DNA of 64,000 nt from JBGAWK01 sp044227665 (GCA_044227665.1 JBGAWK010000006.1:18113-82112); one strand, 5' to 3'. Shown: positions 45,734 to 55,186, counted from the stretch's first letter. Numbers and translations are program-made. Notes: generated by a model from the letters alone, not told the origin.

Positions 45734-47017
45734 ATGACAAAATCCATTTTTATCAGTATTTTACTAATAGTATCTTTCTTGTCAAAAGGAGAGACGGACT
45801 ATCTACTTTCAAAAAGGTTGGTAAAGCAACATTCTATTAAAAATATAGATTCTTTATGGAAGGCACACCGCATACCCAAAATGATGTTACATGTCAAGAA
45901 TGATGTAGATATATATGAGATTACATACAAAGCCTTATGGATAGATAGTACCTGGCGCGTAGCCTCAGGAATATGCTATGTGCCGAGAGGCAAAGATTTG
46001 TCTCCCGCTACAATCATGTATGGTCATGGCACTCAGATAGAGAAGAGTCGTGAAATTTCGGATAATGATGCCCAGCAAGGAATATGTTTGGGCTTTGCCA
46101 CAGATGGATATTTGGCTTTATATCCCGATTATTATGGAATAGGTCTTGGAGAAGGCAATCACCTGTATCAGCATTCTTGGTCTGAAGCGATGTCATTCAT
46201 ATACATGCTCTATGCCGTAGAAGAATTAAAAGTAGAATTGGGCATACATACCAATGGACAGTTATTTCTGACGGGATATTCTCAGGGCGGTCACGCCAGT
46301 ATGGCTGCACACAAATTTATTGAAGAATTAAATGACCCGAGATTTGTAGTTACAGCCTCATCGCCCATGAGTGGAGCGTATGACATGACAGGAGCGCAAG
46401 AAAAATATATGTATGAAAAATACCCCAAACAGTTCTACCTCCCCTATTTGTTAATCTCTTATCAAGAGGCCTATAATATTATTACGGGAGACATCTATGA
46501 TATCTTCAATCCTCCCTTTGATACACTGCTGAAAGACTATTTTGGAGAGATAAGAAACAAAAATTTTAATGAACTCAACAAATTGCTGCCACCTATACCC
46601 AAAGATGTTGTGAAAGCATCTTGGATAGATAGGTATCAACAGGACACTTCCTTTCTCTTTAAAGGAAAACTCGCAGAGAACAATCTCTATGACTGGAAGC
46701 CAAAAGCTCCTATGCAGCTTTGTTGTTGCAAAGGAGATAAAGAAGTAAATTATGCAAACTCAGAAAAAGCTTATCAGACAATGCTACAATATGGCTCCCT
46801 ATTGAAATACAATAATCTTAGTGACCACTTAGATCATAATACATGTGCACCTTTTGCCGTTTTAGCTACAAAGTACTTTTTCGACAGGTTTAAAAAAAAC
46901 GGCAAAAATGACAAGATGAAAGATTTGCCGAAGTTTAAAAAGTTTCTAGTCAACTTTATAAAAAGAAAAGAAGAGAAGAAATATTTGCAAACAGCACAAG
47001 ACCATACACGATACTAA
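45734..47017 (+). CDS. Secreted alpha/beta hydrolase (secretory-lipase-like)
   Basis: 427 residues. Signal peptide (MTKSIFISILLIVSFLSKG), then an alpha/beta hydrolase fold. The nucleophile is Ser183 in TGYSQGGHAS; IMYGHGTQIEKS is the oxyanion-side strand; the catalytic His is probably in DHLDHNTCAPF near residue 385, and an Asp lies in the CKGDKEVNY loop. Sequence pattern and length resemble secretory lipases and related esterases. The C-terminus is Lys-rich. It precedes a glycosyltransferase gene by 27 bp. Confidence 0.85.
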   Translation: MTKSIFISILLIVSFLSKGETDYLLSKRLVKQHSIKNIDSLWKAHRIPKMMLHVKNDVDIYEITYKALWIDSTWRVASGICYVPRGKDLSPATIMYGHGTQIEKSREISDNDAQQGICLGFATDGYLALYPDYYGIGLGEGNHLYQHSWSEAMSFIYMLYAVEELKVELGIHTNGQLFLTGYSQGGHASMAAHKFIEELNDPRFVVTASSPMSGAYDMTGAQEKYMYEKYPKQFYLPYLLISYQEAYNIITGDIYDIFNPPFDTLLKDYFGEIRNKNFNELNKLLPPIPKDVVKASWIDRYQQDTSFLFKGKLAENNLYDWKPKAPMQLCCCKGDKEVNYANSEKAYQTMLQYGSLLKYNNLSDHLDHNTCAPFAVLATKYFFDRFKKNGKNDKMKDLPKFKKFLVNFIKRKEEKKYLQTAQDHTRY

Positions 47018-47044
47018 TAGTCATAAATACAATTTAGCTTATAG

Positions 47045-48046
47045 ATGAAAATAGGTATCTGGAAACCCTATAAAGAAGTATTGAGTGTAAGCATTTACAA
47101 GCAGCATGTAGGTCAATACCTAAAGCAATATGGTCATACATTGATAGATATTTCCCCCGACTTTAGGGTGCTTCCCGATGTGGAGGTAATATGGGATGCT
47201 ACATGTACGGGAGGAAAATCCCCATCTTATAAGCTATTAAATACAAGAATACCAATTGTGGTCACTCTACATGGGGCTGCCAATTATATTTTGCCCAAAG
47301 CATTACAAATACATCAGTCTGGCGCACGAAAAAGATGGTTATTATATAAGCATAAATTCCTGTGGTGGCTCTTTGCCAGAAAGGTGGAAAAAGTAATTAC
47401 AGTTTCACAGTATGCCAAAAAAGAAATAACCAAGATATTCCCGATTTCTCCATCTATAATATTCCCCATCCATCACGGCTATGATGCGGAGCATTTTTTT
47501 TATGACGATAAAATAGAAAAAAAAATTTGGCTACATGTTTCTGCTTATCAGCCCAAAAAAAATGTAAATAAAATTATTGAAGCATACGCCAAAATTGAAG
47601 ATAATAGGAAGCCTGAACTAGTGATTGTCTCGAAAGGATATGTGCCCAAGATACCCTTGCCCTTAGGTGTTACATTATATACTGAAGGTAGAGATTCACG
47701 TCAGTTGTCGGAATTATATAGGCAAGCATCAGTATTTATTTTCCCGTCCATACATGAAACCTTTGGGATGCCGCTCATAGAAGCCATGGCTTGTGGATGC
47801 GCAATAATAACTTCCAATACCACCTCTTGCGTAGAAATAGCAGCCGATAAAGGCTTGTGTGTAGATCCCTATAATGTTGATGCACTAAGCGAAGCTATGC
47901 ATACTATGTTGTCGCCAGAGAAGGAGGCATATTATCGCACGGCATCCCTGTCAAGGGCGAAAGATTTTAGCTGGCAGAAGTGTGGAGATGCACATGAAAA
48001 AATCTTCATAGATGTCGTAAGGCAAACGCTTACACAAAAGCTATAG
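47045..48046 (+). CDS. Glycosyltransferase family 4 (GT-B)
   Basis: 333 residues, two Rossmann domains. The C-terminal half has the GT4 signature FPSIHETFGMPLIEAMACGCAII, with the Glu pair (E in HETFG and E in IEAMA) that binds the nucleotide sugar, preceded by the domain start WLHVSAYQPKKNVNKII. Acceptor and sugar are unknown; with the GT-C-like gene nearby it points to surface glycan synthesis. No signal peptide. Its end overlaps the convergent RidA gene by 17 bp. Confidence 0.92.
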   Translation: MKIGIWKPYKEVLSVSIYKQHVGQYLKQYGHTLIDISPDFRVLPDVEVIWDATCTGGKSPSYKLLNTRIPIVVTLHGAANYILPKALQIHQSGARKRWLLYKHKFLWWLFARKVEKVITVSQYAKKEITKIFPISPSIIFPIHHGYDAEHFFYDDKIEKKIWLHVSAYQPKKNVNKIIEAYAKIEDNRKPELVIVSKGYVPKIPLPLGVTLYTEGRDSRQLSELYRQASVFIFPSIHETFGMPLIEAMACGCAIITSNTTSCVEIAADKGLCVDPYNVDALSEAMHTMLSPEKEAYYRTASLSRAKDFSWQKCGDAHEKIFIDVVRQTLTQKL

Positions 48047-48410
48047 CACTAATTTCCACATTTACATTGCGAGGTAACTTCGCCACTTCTACTGTTTCTC
48101 TAGCCGGAGGTGTGCCTTTGAAATACTTTCCATAAACTTCATTCACTTTAGGGAAATGCTGCATATCTTTGAGAAAGATGCTGCATTTTACCACATGAGA
48201 GAAATCCATATTATTAGCTTTGAGAATTTCTTTGATATTTTCCATTACCTGTTTAGTTTCATCAGCAATGTTGTCGGTGATAAGTGCTTCACTAAAAGGG
48301 TCGAGACCTATCTGTCCAGATATAAATAACATACCATTTATGGCAATAGCCTGACTGTATGGCCCTATTGGCTCAGGAGCATTTTCTGTATATACTGCTT
48401 TCTTAGACAT
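48030..48410 (-). CDS. ridA: RidA family enamine/imine deaminase
   Basis: 126 residues, standard length. PEPIGPYSQAI at the start, the substrate-binding Arg in TPPARETVEVA, and the SGQIGLDP strand identify RidA/YjgF. It hydrolyses reactive 2-aminoacrylate-type intermediates from PLP enzymes, protecting them from damage. The 3' end overlaps the glycosyltransferase gene. Its upstream side faces the 307-bp gap before rpsL. Confidence 0.95.
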   Translation of the reverse strand: MSKKAVYTENAPEPIGPYSQAIAINGMLFISGQIGLDPFSEALITDNIADETKQVMENIKEILKANNMDFSHVVKCSIFLKDMQHFPKVNEVYGKYFKGTPPARETVEVAKLPRNVNVEISAIAFV

Positions 48411-48548
48411 CTATTTCTATTTTAATCGGTAAAAATAAGTAGATGTATGTTGTAAAAGTATAAGTAGGAGAATTTTTATTCCAAGGCATTTACAGTCCGA
48501 AATCGTTAAAATTTAACATACGAAATATTTATTATCCACAATAAATCA

Positions 48549-48556
48549 TATCTTTG
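48549..48556 (+). promoter_or_regulatory. -7 box TATCTTTG upstream of a structured segment
   Basis: Perfect TAnnTTTG followed by CACACG, about 134 bp before the main rpsL promoter's -7 box. The -33 position lacks TTG (ATT instead). Confidence 0.45.
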
Positions 48557-48560
48557 CACA

Positions 48561-48656
48561 CGCTTCAGAATTTACATCTCAGGATGTCTATTTCGTAGCT
48601 ACTGCTTCCAGTGGGGATGTAAGGCTACTTTGGTAACATAAATTTTATTTTGTTAC
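48561..48656 (+). ncRNA. Candidate structured RNA (leader or small RNA) before rpsL
   Basis: Within the 307-bp gene-free gap (48411-48717). Hairpins visible: ACATC-TCAG-GATGT (48574-48587); CTACTG-CTTC-CAGTGG (48599-48614); a long-range stem TTACATC (48572-48578) with GATGTAA (48616-48622), which competes with the first hairpin; GTAGC (48595-48599) with GCTAC (48624-48628); and a final hairpin GTAACA...TGTTAC (48633-48656). It starts shortly after the -7 box at 48549 and ends just before the rpsL -33 element. No ORF. I do not recognise a known RNA family; it is a proposal from folding by eye. Confidence 0.4.
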
Positions 48657-48660
48657 ACAT

Positions 48661-48690
48661 TTGTTTCCTTAGAAAATATCTCTACCTTTG
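48661..48690 (+). promoter_or_regulatory. Main promoter of the rpsL/str-S10-spc cluster
   Basis: TTG 48661-48663, 19-bp spacer, TACCTTTG 48683-48690, then CAGTCC. Predicted start about 24 nt before the rpsL ATG at 48718. Confidence 0.9.
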
Positions 48691-48717
48691 CAGTCCCAAA
48701 AAAATTAAAGCTGTAAA

Positions 48718-49092
48718 ATGCCAACGATACAACAATTAATCAGAAAAGGGAGAGAAACCTTAGAAGTAAAGTCCAAATCAAGAGCTTTGGATGCCTGTCC
48801 TCAGCGCCGTGGCGTATGTACTAGGGTATATACTACTACACCCAAAAAACCTAACTCCGCACTACGTAAAGTAGCAAAGGTAAGACTGACCAATGGCTTT
48901 GAAATTATTGCCTATATTCCAGGTGAAGGTCACAACTTACAAGAGCACTCCATAGTATTGATAAGAGGCGGCAGGGTAAAAGACCTTCCAGGGGTAAGAT
49001 ACCATATCGTGAGAGGTGCATTGGATACAGCAGGGGTGAATAATAGAAAGAAAAGCCGTTCAAAATACGGTACTAAGAAATCCAAAAAGTAA
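48718..49092 (+). CDS. rpsL: 30S ribosomal protein S12
   Basis: 124 residues. Decoding-centre protein; TTPKKPNSALRKVAKVRL and GGRVKDLPGVRYHIVRG are the conserved loops. The lysines whose change gives streptomycin resistance (in PKKPNS and RVKDLP) are both present. First gene of the str group, read from the promoter at 48661; rpsG follows 22 bp later. Confidence 0.99.
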   Translation: MPTIQQLIRKGRETLEVKSKSRALDACPQRRGVCTRVYTTTPKKPNSALRKVAKVRLTNGFEIIAYIPGEGHNLQEHSIVLIRGGRVKDLPGVRYHIVRGALDTAGVNNRKKSRSKYGTKKSKK

Positions 49093-49114
49093 AAATAGCA
49101 ATAGAGTTTAAGTC

Positions 49115-49582
49115 ATGAGAAAGACCAAAGCAAAAAAAAGACCTTTAGCCCCGGATCCTAGATATGGAGATCCTATGGTGACAAGATTCGTAAATAGCGT
49201 AATGCTTGATGGTAAAAAAAGCATAGCATACGAATCTTTTTATCAGGCTATGGACAGGATAAAAAGCTCTACCAACGAAGAAGGTTACGAGATATGGAAG
49301 AAAGCTATGGAGAATGTAATGCCGGCAGTAGAAGTTCGCTCACGAAGAATAGGCGGGGCTACTTTTCAGATTCCCACACCAATACGCGAAGATAGAAAGT
49401 TGTTTCTTACCATCCGTTGGATTATCAACTATTCTAGAAAAAGAAATGGTAAATCCATGGGCGAAAAATTGGCAGCAGAGTTTATTGCTGCTTCCAAAGG
49501 TGAAGGTGCTTCCGTGAAGAAAAAAGAAGATACGCACAAAATGGCCGAGGCCAACAAAGCATTCTCACACTTTAAAGTTTAA
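49115..49582 (+). CDS. rpsG: 30S ribosomal protein S7
   Basis: 155 residues, normal length. Nucleates assembly of the 30S head and contacts the E-site tRNA. KKRPLAPDPRYGDPMVTRFVN and GGATFQIPTPIREDRK are diagnostic. Between rpsL and fusA. Confidence 0.99.
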   Translation: MRKTKAKKRPLAPDPRYGDPMVTRFVNSVMLDGKKSIAYESFYQAMDRIKSSTNEEGYEIWKKAMENVMPAVEVRSRRIGGATFQIPTPIREDRKLFLTIRWIINYSRKRNGKSMGEKLAAEFIAASKGEGASVKKKEDTHKMAEANKAFSHFKV

Positions 49583-49600
49583 TATTATCAAGATACGGAG

Positions 49601-51733
49601 ATGTCACGCGACTTAAGATATACAAGAAACATAGGAATTGCAGCCCATATTGATGCTGGTAAAACTACCACTACCGAGCGTATATTATATTACGCCGGGG
49701 TAAACCACAAAATCGGGGAAGTACACGATGGTGCCGCAACCATGGACTGGATGGTGCAAGAGCAGGAAAGAGGAATCACAATTACTTCTGCCGCTACTAC
49801 CGTCTCATGGAACTATCCCATGAAAGATGGCAAGGCCACACCCGATACAAAGCAGTACCATATCAATATCATAGACACCCCAGGACACGTGGACTTCACA
49901 GTGGAAGTCAACCGGTCATTAAGAGTGTTGGATGGCTTGGTATTCTTGTTTTCGGCAGTAGATGGCGTAGAGCCACAGTCCGAGACCAACTGGCGTCTGG
50001 CTAATAACTATAATGTGCCACGCATAGGATTCGTAAACAAAATGGACCGTCAGGGAGCAGATTTCCTTATGGTAGTGGAGCAAGTGAAATCTATGCTAGG
50101 CAGTAATGCTATCCCATTACAGCTGCCTATAGGCTCTGAAGATAACTTCAAAGGGGTCGTTGATTTGATTAATTTCAGGGGCATGGTGTGGAACGAACAT
50201 GACTTTGGCATGACCTATCAGGTTGTAGATATTCCTGACGATATGATGGAAGAAGCCAGCATGTGGAGAGAAAAACTATTAGAAGCAGTTTCTGAATACG
50301 ATGATCACTTGATGGAGAAATTCTTCGACGATCCCAATTCCATCACAGAAAGAGAAATATTGAACGCATTGCGTTTGGCGACTATCAATATGAAGATAGT
50401 GCCGATGGTATGTGGCTCTTCCTTCAAAAATAAGGGTGTGCAAACCATGTTGGATTTGGTGATGGAAATATTGCCAAGCCCATTAGATAGGGATAATATC
50501 AAAGGCAAGCATCCTGATACTGAAGAGGAGCTAATTCGTAAGCCAGATTATAAAGAACCATTTACAGCATTAGCCTTCAAAATTGCCACAGACCCTTATG
50601 TAGGTAGATTAGCATTTATGCGCGCTTACTCTGGAATCTTAGATGCAGGTTCTTATGTTTTGAATACTAGAAGTGGTAATAAAGAACGTATTTCCCGTAT
50701 TTTTCAGATGCATGCGAATAAGCAAAACCCAATTGAAAAATTAGGCGCAGGAGACATTGGTGCTGCCGTAGGTTTTAAGGATATTCGCACGGGTGATACA
50801 CTTTGTGCCGAAAATGCACCCATAGTTTTAGAGTCTATGCAGTTCCCTGACCCCGTTATAGGTCTTGCTATAGAGCCTAAGACCCAAAAGGATGCAGATA
50901 AGTTAGGTATGGCTTTAGCTAAATTAGCCGAGGAAGACCCTACTTTTAAAGTAAGATATGACGAAGAGACCAATCAGACGGTTGTAAGTGGTATGGGTGA
51001 GTTACACCTCGAGATTATCGTAGATAGATTGTTGAGAGAATTTAAGGTAGAAGTAAACCAAGGTGCGCCACAAGTAAACTATAAAGAAACAATCACCAAA
51101 ACTATCGAGCATAGAGAAAAATATGCTAAACAAACAGGTGGTAGAGGTAAATTCGCCGATATAGCAGTAGAAGTAGGTCCTGGAGAAGAAGGGAAAGAAG
51201 GTCTAGTATTCGTGAATGATATATTTGGAGGCTCTATTCCCCGTGAATTTATACCTTCAGTAGAAAAGGGCTTCAAAGAAGCCATGAAGTCTGGCGTATT
51301 AGCAGGATATGAAGTTCCAGGGTTGAAAGTAAGACTATACGATGGTTCCTTCCACGCTGTGGACTCAGATTCCTTCTCCTTTGAACAAGCCGCAAAATTT
51401 GCTTTTAGAGAGGCGTGTAAAAAAGCAAATCCTATTTTACTAGAGCCTATCATGAAACTAGAAGTTATCACACCTGAAGAAAATACTGGTGATGTAGTAG
51501 GAGACTTGAATAGAAGAAGAGGCATGATGGAAGGTATGGAGATGAAAAATAATGCACAGGTGATTAAAGCCAAGGTTCCTCTCTCAGAAATGTTTGGATA
51601 TGTAACGGATCTTAGAACTATAACTTCGGGTAGAGCAACATCAGTGATGGAATTTTCACACTATGCACAAGCTCCTAACAATATTACAGAAGCAGTAGTT
51701 GCTAAAGCAAAATCAAGAGTAAAAGCTGAATAA
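49601..51733 (+). CDS. fusA: Elongation factor G
   Basis: 710 residues. GTPase domain with AHIDAGKTTTTER (P loop), DTPGHVDFTVEV (switch II) and NKMDRQGAD; domain IV-V motifs TGGRGKFADI and RRRGMMEGMEM. It moves tRNA and mRNA through the ribosome using GTP. It is followed by rpsJ after 7 bp, with no tuf gene between them, as is common in Bacteroidota. Confidence 0.99.
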   Translation: MSRDLRYTRNIGIAAHIDAGKTTTTERILYYAGVNHKIGEVHDGAATMDWMVQEQERGITITSAATTVSWNYPMKDGKATPDTKQYHINIIDTPGHVDFTVEVNRSLRVLDGLVFLFSAVDGVEPQSETNWRLANNYNVPRIGFVNKMDRQGADFLMVVEQVKSMLGSNAIPLQLPIGSEDNFKGVVDLINFRGMVWNEHDFGMTYQVVDIPDDMMEEASMWREKLLEAVSEYDDHLMEKFFDDPNSITEREILNALRLATINMKIVPMVCGSSFKNKGVQTMLDLVMEILPSPLDRDNIKGKHPDTEEELIRKPDYKEPFTALAFKIATDPYVGRLAFMRAYSGILDAGSYVLNTRSGNKERISRIFQMHANKQNPIEKLGAGDIGAAVGFKDIRTGDTLCAENAPIVLESMQFPDPVIGLAIEPKTQKDADKLGMALAKLAEEDPTFKVRYDEETNQTVVSGMGELHLEIIVDRLLREFKVEVNQGAPQVNYKETITKTIEHREKYAKQTGGRGKFADIAVEVGPGEEGKEGLVFVNDIFGGSIPREFIPSVEKGFKEAMKSGVLAGYEVPGLKVRLYDGSFHAVDSDSFSFEQAAKFAFREACKKANPILLEPIMKLEVITPEENTGDVVGDLNRRRGMMEGMEMKNNAQVIKAKVPLSEMFGYVTDLRTITSGRATSVMEFSHYAQAPNNITEAVVAKAKSRVKAE

Positions 51734-51740
51734 TAGTACG

Positions 51741-52046
51741 ATGGCACAAAGAATTAGAATAAAATTAAAATCTTACGACCACAACTTGGTAGATAAATCT
51801 GCCGAGAAAATCGTAAAGACAGTAAGGAATGCTGGCGCTGTTGTAACAGGACCTATTCCTTTGCCTACACACAAAAGAATATTTACCGTGCTGCGATCGC
51901 CACACGTGAATAAAAAGGCAAGAGAGCAATTCAAATTGTGTACCTACAAGAGATTGTTGGACATATATAGTGCTACACCCAAGACCGTAGATGCACTTAT
52001 GAAACTAGAATTACCATCAGGAGTTGACGTAGAAATAAAGGTATAA
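51741..52046 (+). CDS. rpsJ: 30S ribosomal protein S10
   Basis: 101 residues; RIRIKLKSYDHNLVDKSAEK and GPIPLPTHKRIFTVLRSPH are diagnostic. First gene of the S10 group. Its last base is the first base of the rplC ATG, so translation is coupled. In other bacteria it also acts with NusB in antitermination. Confidence 0.99.
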   Translation: MAQRIRIKLKSYDHNLVDKSAEKIVKTVRNAGAVVTGPIPLPTHKRIFTVLRSPHVNKKAREQFKLCTYKRLLDIYSATPKTVDALMKLELPSGVDVEIKV

Positions 52047-52663
52047 TGAAAGGAATAATAGGAAAAAAGGTAGGTATGACCAGCATCTTTGATGCGGAAG
52101 GTAAATTTACGCCTTGTACTATAATAGAAACAAGTACTTGCGTAGTTACACAGATAAAAACCAAAGCCAATGATGGTTATGATGCCGTTCAGATAGGCTA
52201 TGGCGATAAGAAAGTAAAAAACACCTCTAAAGCAGAGATAGGTCACTTTACAAAAGCAGGCGTGACACCACAAGCCTTCGTTGTAGAACTCAGAGGGAAT
52301 GCTGATGGTGCTAGTGTAGGAGATGAAATCAATATAGATATATTAGCCGAAGGCGATAAAATTACTGTCATCGGAACATCAAAGGGTAAAGGCTTCCAAG
52401 GCGTAGTGAAAAGACATGGATTCTCCGGTGTCGGTGCTGCTACACATGGTCAGCACAATAGACTTAGAGCCCCAGGTTCTTTAGGTGCATGCTCTACACC
52501 TTCGCGCGTAATGAAAGGCATGAAAATGGGTGGTCGCATGGGTGGCGACAGAGTGAAGCAAGCAAAAATGAAAATTGTAAAAGTATTGCAAGACCAAGGT
52601 TTGCTACTCGTGAAAGGAGCCATTCCTGGTTATAACGGGGCTTATGTAATAATAGAGAAATAA
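52046..52663 (+). CDS. rplC: 50S ribosomal protein L3
   Basis: 205 residues. Long loop reaching the peptidyl-transferase centre: GFQGVVKRHGFSGV, HGQHNRLRAPGSLGACSTPSR, with a Gln (HGQ) at the position methylated by PrmB in enterobacteria. Overlaps rpsJ by one base; rplD follows in 5 bp. Confidence 0.99.
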   Translation: MKGIIGKKVGMTSIFDAEGKFTPCTIIETSTCVVTQIKTKANDGYDAVQIGYGDKKVKNTSKAEIGHFTKAGVTPQAFVVELRGNADGASVGDEINIDILAEGDKITVIGTSKGKGFQGVVKRHGFSGVGAATHGQHNRLRAPGSLGACSTPSRVMKGMKMGGRMGGDRVKQAKMKIVKVLQDQGLLLVKGAIPGYNGAYVIIEK

Positions 52664-52668
52664 ATATC

Positions 52669-53295
52669 ATGAAAGTAGATATATATAACAGCAAAGGTCA
52701 GCCTACAGGTCGTCAGGTGGAGCTATCAGATGATATCTTCGCAGCGACACCTAACGAACATGTCGTATATTTGGCAGTTAAACAATATTTGGCTGGAAAG
52801 AGAAGTGGTACACATGCTACTAAAGAAAAATCTACATTGTCAGGTTCTACAAGAAAACTGCACAAGCAAAAAGGTACAGGTGGGTCAAGAAAAGGTAGTA
52901 TCAAAAACCCTCTATTTAGAGGCGGAGCAAGAATTTTTGGTCCACAACCTAGAGATTATAGCTTTAAGTTGAATAAAAAAGTTAAAGCTATAGCAAAAAA
53001 ATCTGCACTCTCTACAAAATTGGCATCGCAAGCATTAAAAGTAGTGGAAGATTTTACCTTTGATACGCCGAAAACAAAAGCATATTTGGATGTATTGCAG
53101 AATTTTGGACTCAATGGCAAAAAATCTCTATATGTTGCAAACGAGGTGAGCGACAACGTTTATCTATCTTGTAGAAATATTCAAGGCGCAGATATATCAG
53201 CCGTAGAAGGTTTGAATGTTTATGACATACTCAATGCCACTACAGTACTTATCAGCGAAAATTCGATAGAATTATTACATCAGCAATTAGCTTAA
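52669..53295 (+). CDS. rplD: 50S ribosomal protein L4
   Basis: 208 residues. The loop that lines the exit tunnel is present (KLHKQKGTGGSRKGSIKNPLFRGG has the usual Lys/Gly pattern). In enterobacteria L4 represses the S10 operon; no matching leader is seen here. Confidence 0.98.
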   Translation: MKVDIYNSKGQPTGRQVELSDDIFAATPNEHVVYLAVKQYLAGKRSGTHATKEKSTLSGSTRKLHKQKGTGGSRKGSIKNPLFRGGARIFGPQPRDYSFKLNKKVKAIAKKSALSTKLASQALKVVEDFTFDTPKTKAYLDVLQNFGLNGKKSLYVANEVSDNVYLSCRNIQGADISAVEGLNVYDILNATTVLISENSIELLHQQLA

Positions 53296-53306
53296 TAAAT
53301 AATAGC

Positions 53307-53594
53307 ATGGAAATACTAAAAAGACCCTTGGTGACAGAAAAATTTACAAAATCTGTAGAAACAGAAAGAGTGTACGGTTTTGAAGTAGCCAAAAAGGCCA
53401 ATAAAATTGAAATTAAAAAAGCTGTAGAAAATATCTACGGTGTCAGAGTCATAGATGTACGCACATCTTTTATGCCAGGTAAAGCTAAAAATAGATTTAC
53501 AAAAAAACGTATAATCACTGGCGTAAGAGGCAGCTACAAGAAAGCCTATGTGCAATTGGCAGAAGGGGATACTATTGAATTGTTTGGAGAATAA
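53307..53594 (+). CDS. rplW: 50S ribosomal protein L23
   Basis: 95 residues. Sits at the tunnel exit and docks trigger factor and SRP. LKRPLVTEKFTKSVE and IEIKKAVENIYGVRVIDV identify it. A 47-bp gap to rplB, the longest gap in the S10 group, shows no hairpin. Confidence 0.98.
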   Translation: MEILKRPLVTEKFTKSVETERVYGFEVAKKANKIEIKKAVENIYGVRVIDVRTSFMPGKAKNRFTKKRIITGVRGSYKKAYVQLAEGDTIELFGE

Positions 53595-53641
53595 TTAATA
53601 AAATTAAATAAAGCTTACATCTTAGGCGAAAAATAAGAGAT

Positions 53642-54463
53642 ATGGGAGTAAAAAGATTTAGACCAATAACACCGGGACTTAGATTTAAGGTGCAGAACAA
53701 CTACTCTGAGATTACAGAGACTACACCAGAGAAATCTTTGCTCGCTCCGCTGAAAAAATCCGGAGGACGTACAAATACAGGTAGGATGACTATGCGATAT
53801 ATTGGTGGCGGTAGCAAACAAAAATATCGTATTATAGACTTCAAAAGGAATAAGCATGACATTCCTGCCATCATAAAGACAATAGAGTATGACCCAAATC
53901 GTTCTGCATATATTGCATTAGCCGTATATAAAGATGGTGAAAAGCGTTATATTATAGCCCCAGAAGGCATAAAAGTAGGACAAGAAATACTTTCAGGAGA
54001 AAAAATAGCTCCCGAAGTAGGCAACACCCTGCCACTTAGCAATATGCCGTTAGGATCTGTAATACACAATATAGAACTAAAGCCAGGCAAAGGTGGTATG
54101 ATATGTAGAAGCGCAGGCTCTTATGCCCAGCTGTCAGGTAAAGATGGTAAATATGTAATTGTAAAATTGCCATCAGGAGAGACAAGAATGATACTGGGAA
54201 CATGCTTAGCAACGATAGGCACCGTATCCAATGGAGAGCATAGCCTAGTCCGTATGGGTAAAGCTGGTGCCAACAGATGGAAAGGTCGTCGTCCAAGAGT
54301 AAGAGGCGTAGTCATGAACCCCGTAGATCACCCTATGGGCGGTGGCGAGGGTCGTGCATCAGGAGGACATCCTCGTTCTAGAAAAGGTCTATATACAAAA
54401 GGGCTTAAAACTAGAAATACTAAGAAACCAAGTACTAAGTTTATTGTAACAAAAAGAAAATAA
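53642..54463 (+). CDS. rplB: 50S ribosomal protein L2
   Basis: 273 residues. Needed for subunit joining and peptidyl transfer. The conserved C-terminal block VMNPVDHPMGGGEGRASGG contains the essential His. Normal length. Confidence 0.99.
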   Translation: MGVKRFRPITPGLRFKVQNNYSEITETTPEKSLLAPLKKSGGRTNTGRMTMRYIGGGSKQKYRIIDFKRNKHDIPAIIKTIEYDPNRSAYIALAVYKDGEKRYIIAPEGIKVGQEILSGEKIAPEVGNTLPLSNMPLGSVIHNIELKPGKGGMICRSAGSYAQLSGKDGKYVIVKLPSGETRMILGTCLATIGTVSNGEHSLVRMGKAGANRWKGRRPRVRGVVMNPVDHPMGGGEGRASGGHPRSRKGLYTKGLKTRNTKKPSTKFIVTKRK

Positions 54464-54472
54464 TATCAGATA

Positions 54473-54739
54473 ATGGCTAGATCGCTGAAAAAAGGTCCTT
54501 ATGTGGCATTCAAACTACAAAAGAAAGTAGATGCCCTTAATGACAATGGCAAGAAAACTGTGGTAAAAACATGGTCACGTTCATCCATGATTACCCCAGA
54601 TTTTGTAGGACACACTTTTGCTGTACATAATGGAAATAAATTTATTCCCGTATATGTTACAGAAAATATGGTAGGACATAAATTGGGAGAGTTTTCCCCA
54701 ACAAGACAATTCAAAGGACACTCTGGTAACAGAAAATAA
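54473..54739 (+). CDS. rpsS: 30S ribosomal protein S19
   Basis: 88 residues; begins ARSLKKGPYVAFKLQKKV and has WSRSSMITPDFVGHTFAVHNG. Works with S13 in the 30S head near the A site. Confidence 0.99.
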   Translation: MARSLKKGPYVAFKLQKKVDALNDNGKKTVVKTWSRSSMITPDFVGHTFAVHNGNKFIPVYVTENMVGHKLGEFSPTRQFKGHSGNRK

Positions 54740-54745
54740 TAAACA

Positions 54746-55177
54746 ATGGGAGCAAGAAAACAACAGTCGGCAAAACAGAGAAAAGAAAATAGTGCCTCTA
54801 CATGTGTGGCTAAGCTTACTGCCAGACCTACATCTCCTCGCAAGATGAGATTAGTCGCAGATGCCATAAGAGGTATGGAAATAGAGAGAGCACTCAACGT
54901 ACTTACTTTTACTAGAAAAGAATGTGCCTCCGACATCAAGAAAGTATTACTTTCTGCTATAAATAACTGGGAGCAGAAATTTGGCAATAGCACCGATGCA
55001 GACCTGTATGTAAAAGAAATAAAAGTAGATTGCGGTACGATTCTGAAAAGATTCCAACCAGCACCTATGGGTAGAGCTTATAGAATTCGTAAACGCTCCA
55101 ATCACCTTACTATAGAGTTGGGAAGCAGAACCAATGCAGCACAAATTACTGAAGAACAAGATAATACAAACGAATAA
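54746..55177 (+). CDS. rplV: 50S ribosomal protein L22
   Basis: 143 residues, with an N-terminal extension of about 20 and a short acidic C-terminal tail (EEQDNTNE). The tunnel-lining beta hairpin is in RFQPAPMGRAYRIRKRSNH. TSPRKMRLVADAIRG is typical. Confidence 0.98.
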   Translation: MGARKQQSAKQRKENSASTCVAKLTARPTSPRKMRLVADAIRGMEIERALNVLTFTRKECASDIKKVLLSAINNWEQKFGNSTDADLYVKEIKVDCGTILKRFQPAPMGRAYRIRKRSNHLTIELGSRTNAAQITEEQDNTNE

Positions 55178-55186
55178 TAATATACA

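Noticed and set aside
51079..51573. 164-codon minus-strand open frame inside fusA
   Set aside because: Fully contained in EF-G domains IV-V; a shadow caused by codon bias, with no start context or family match.
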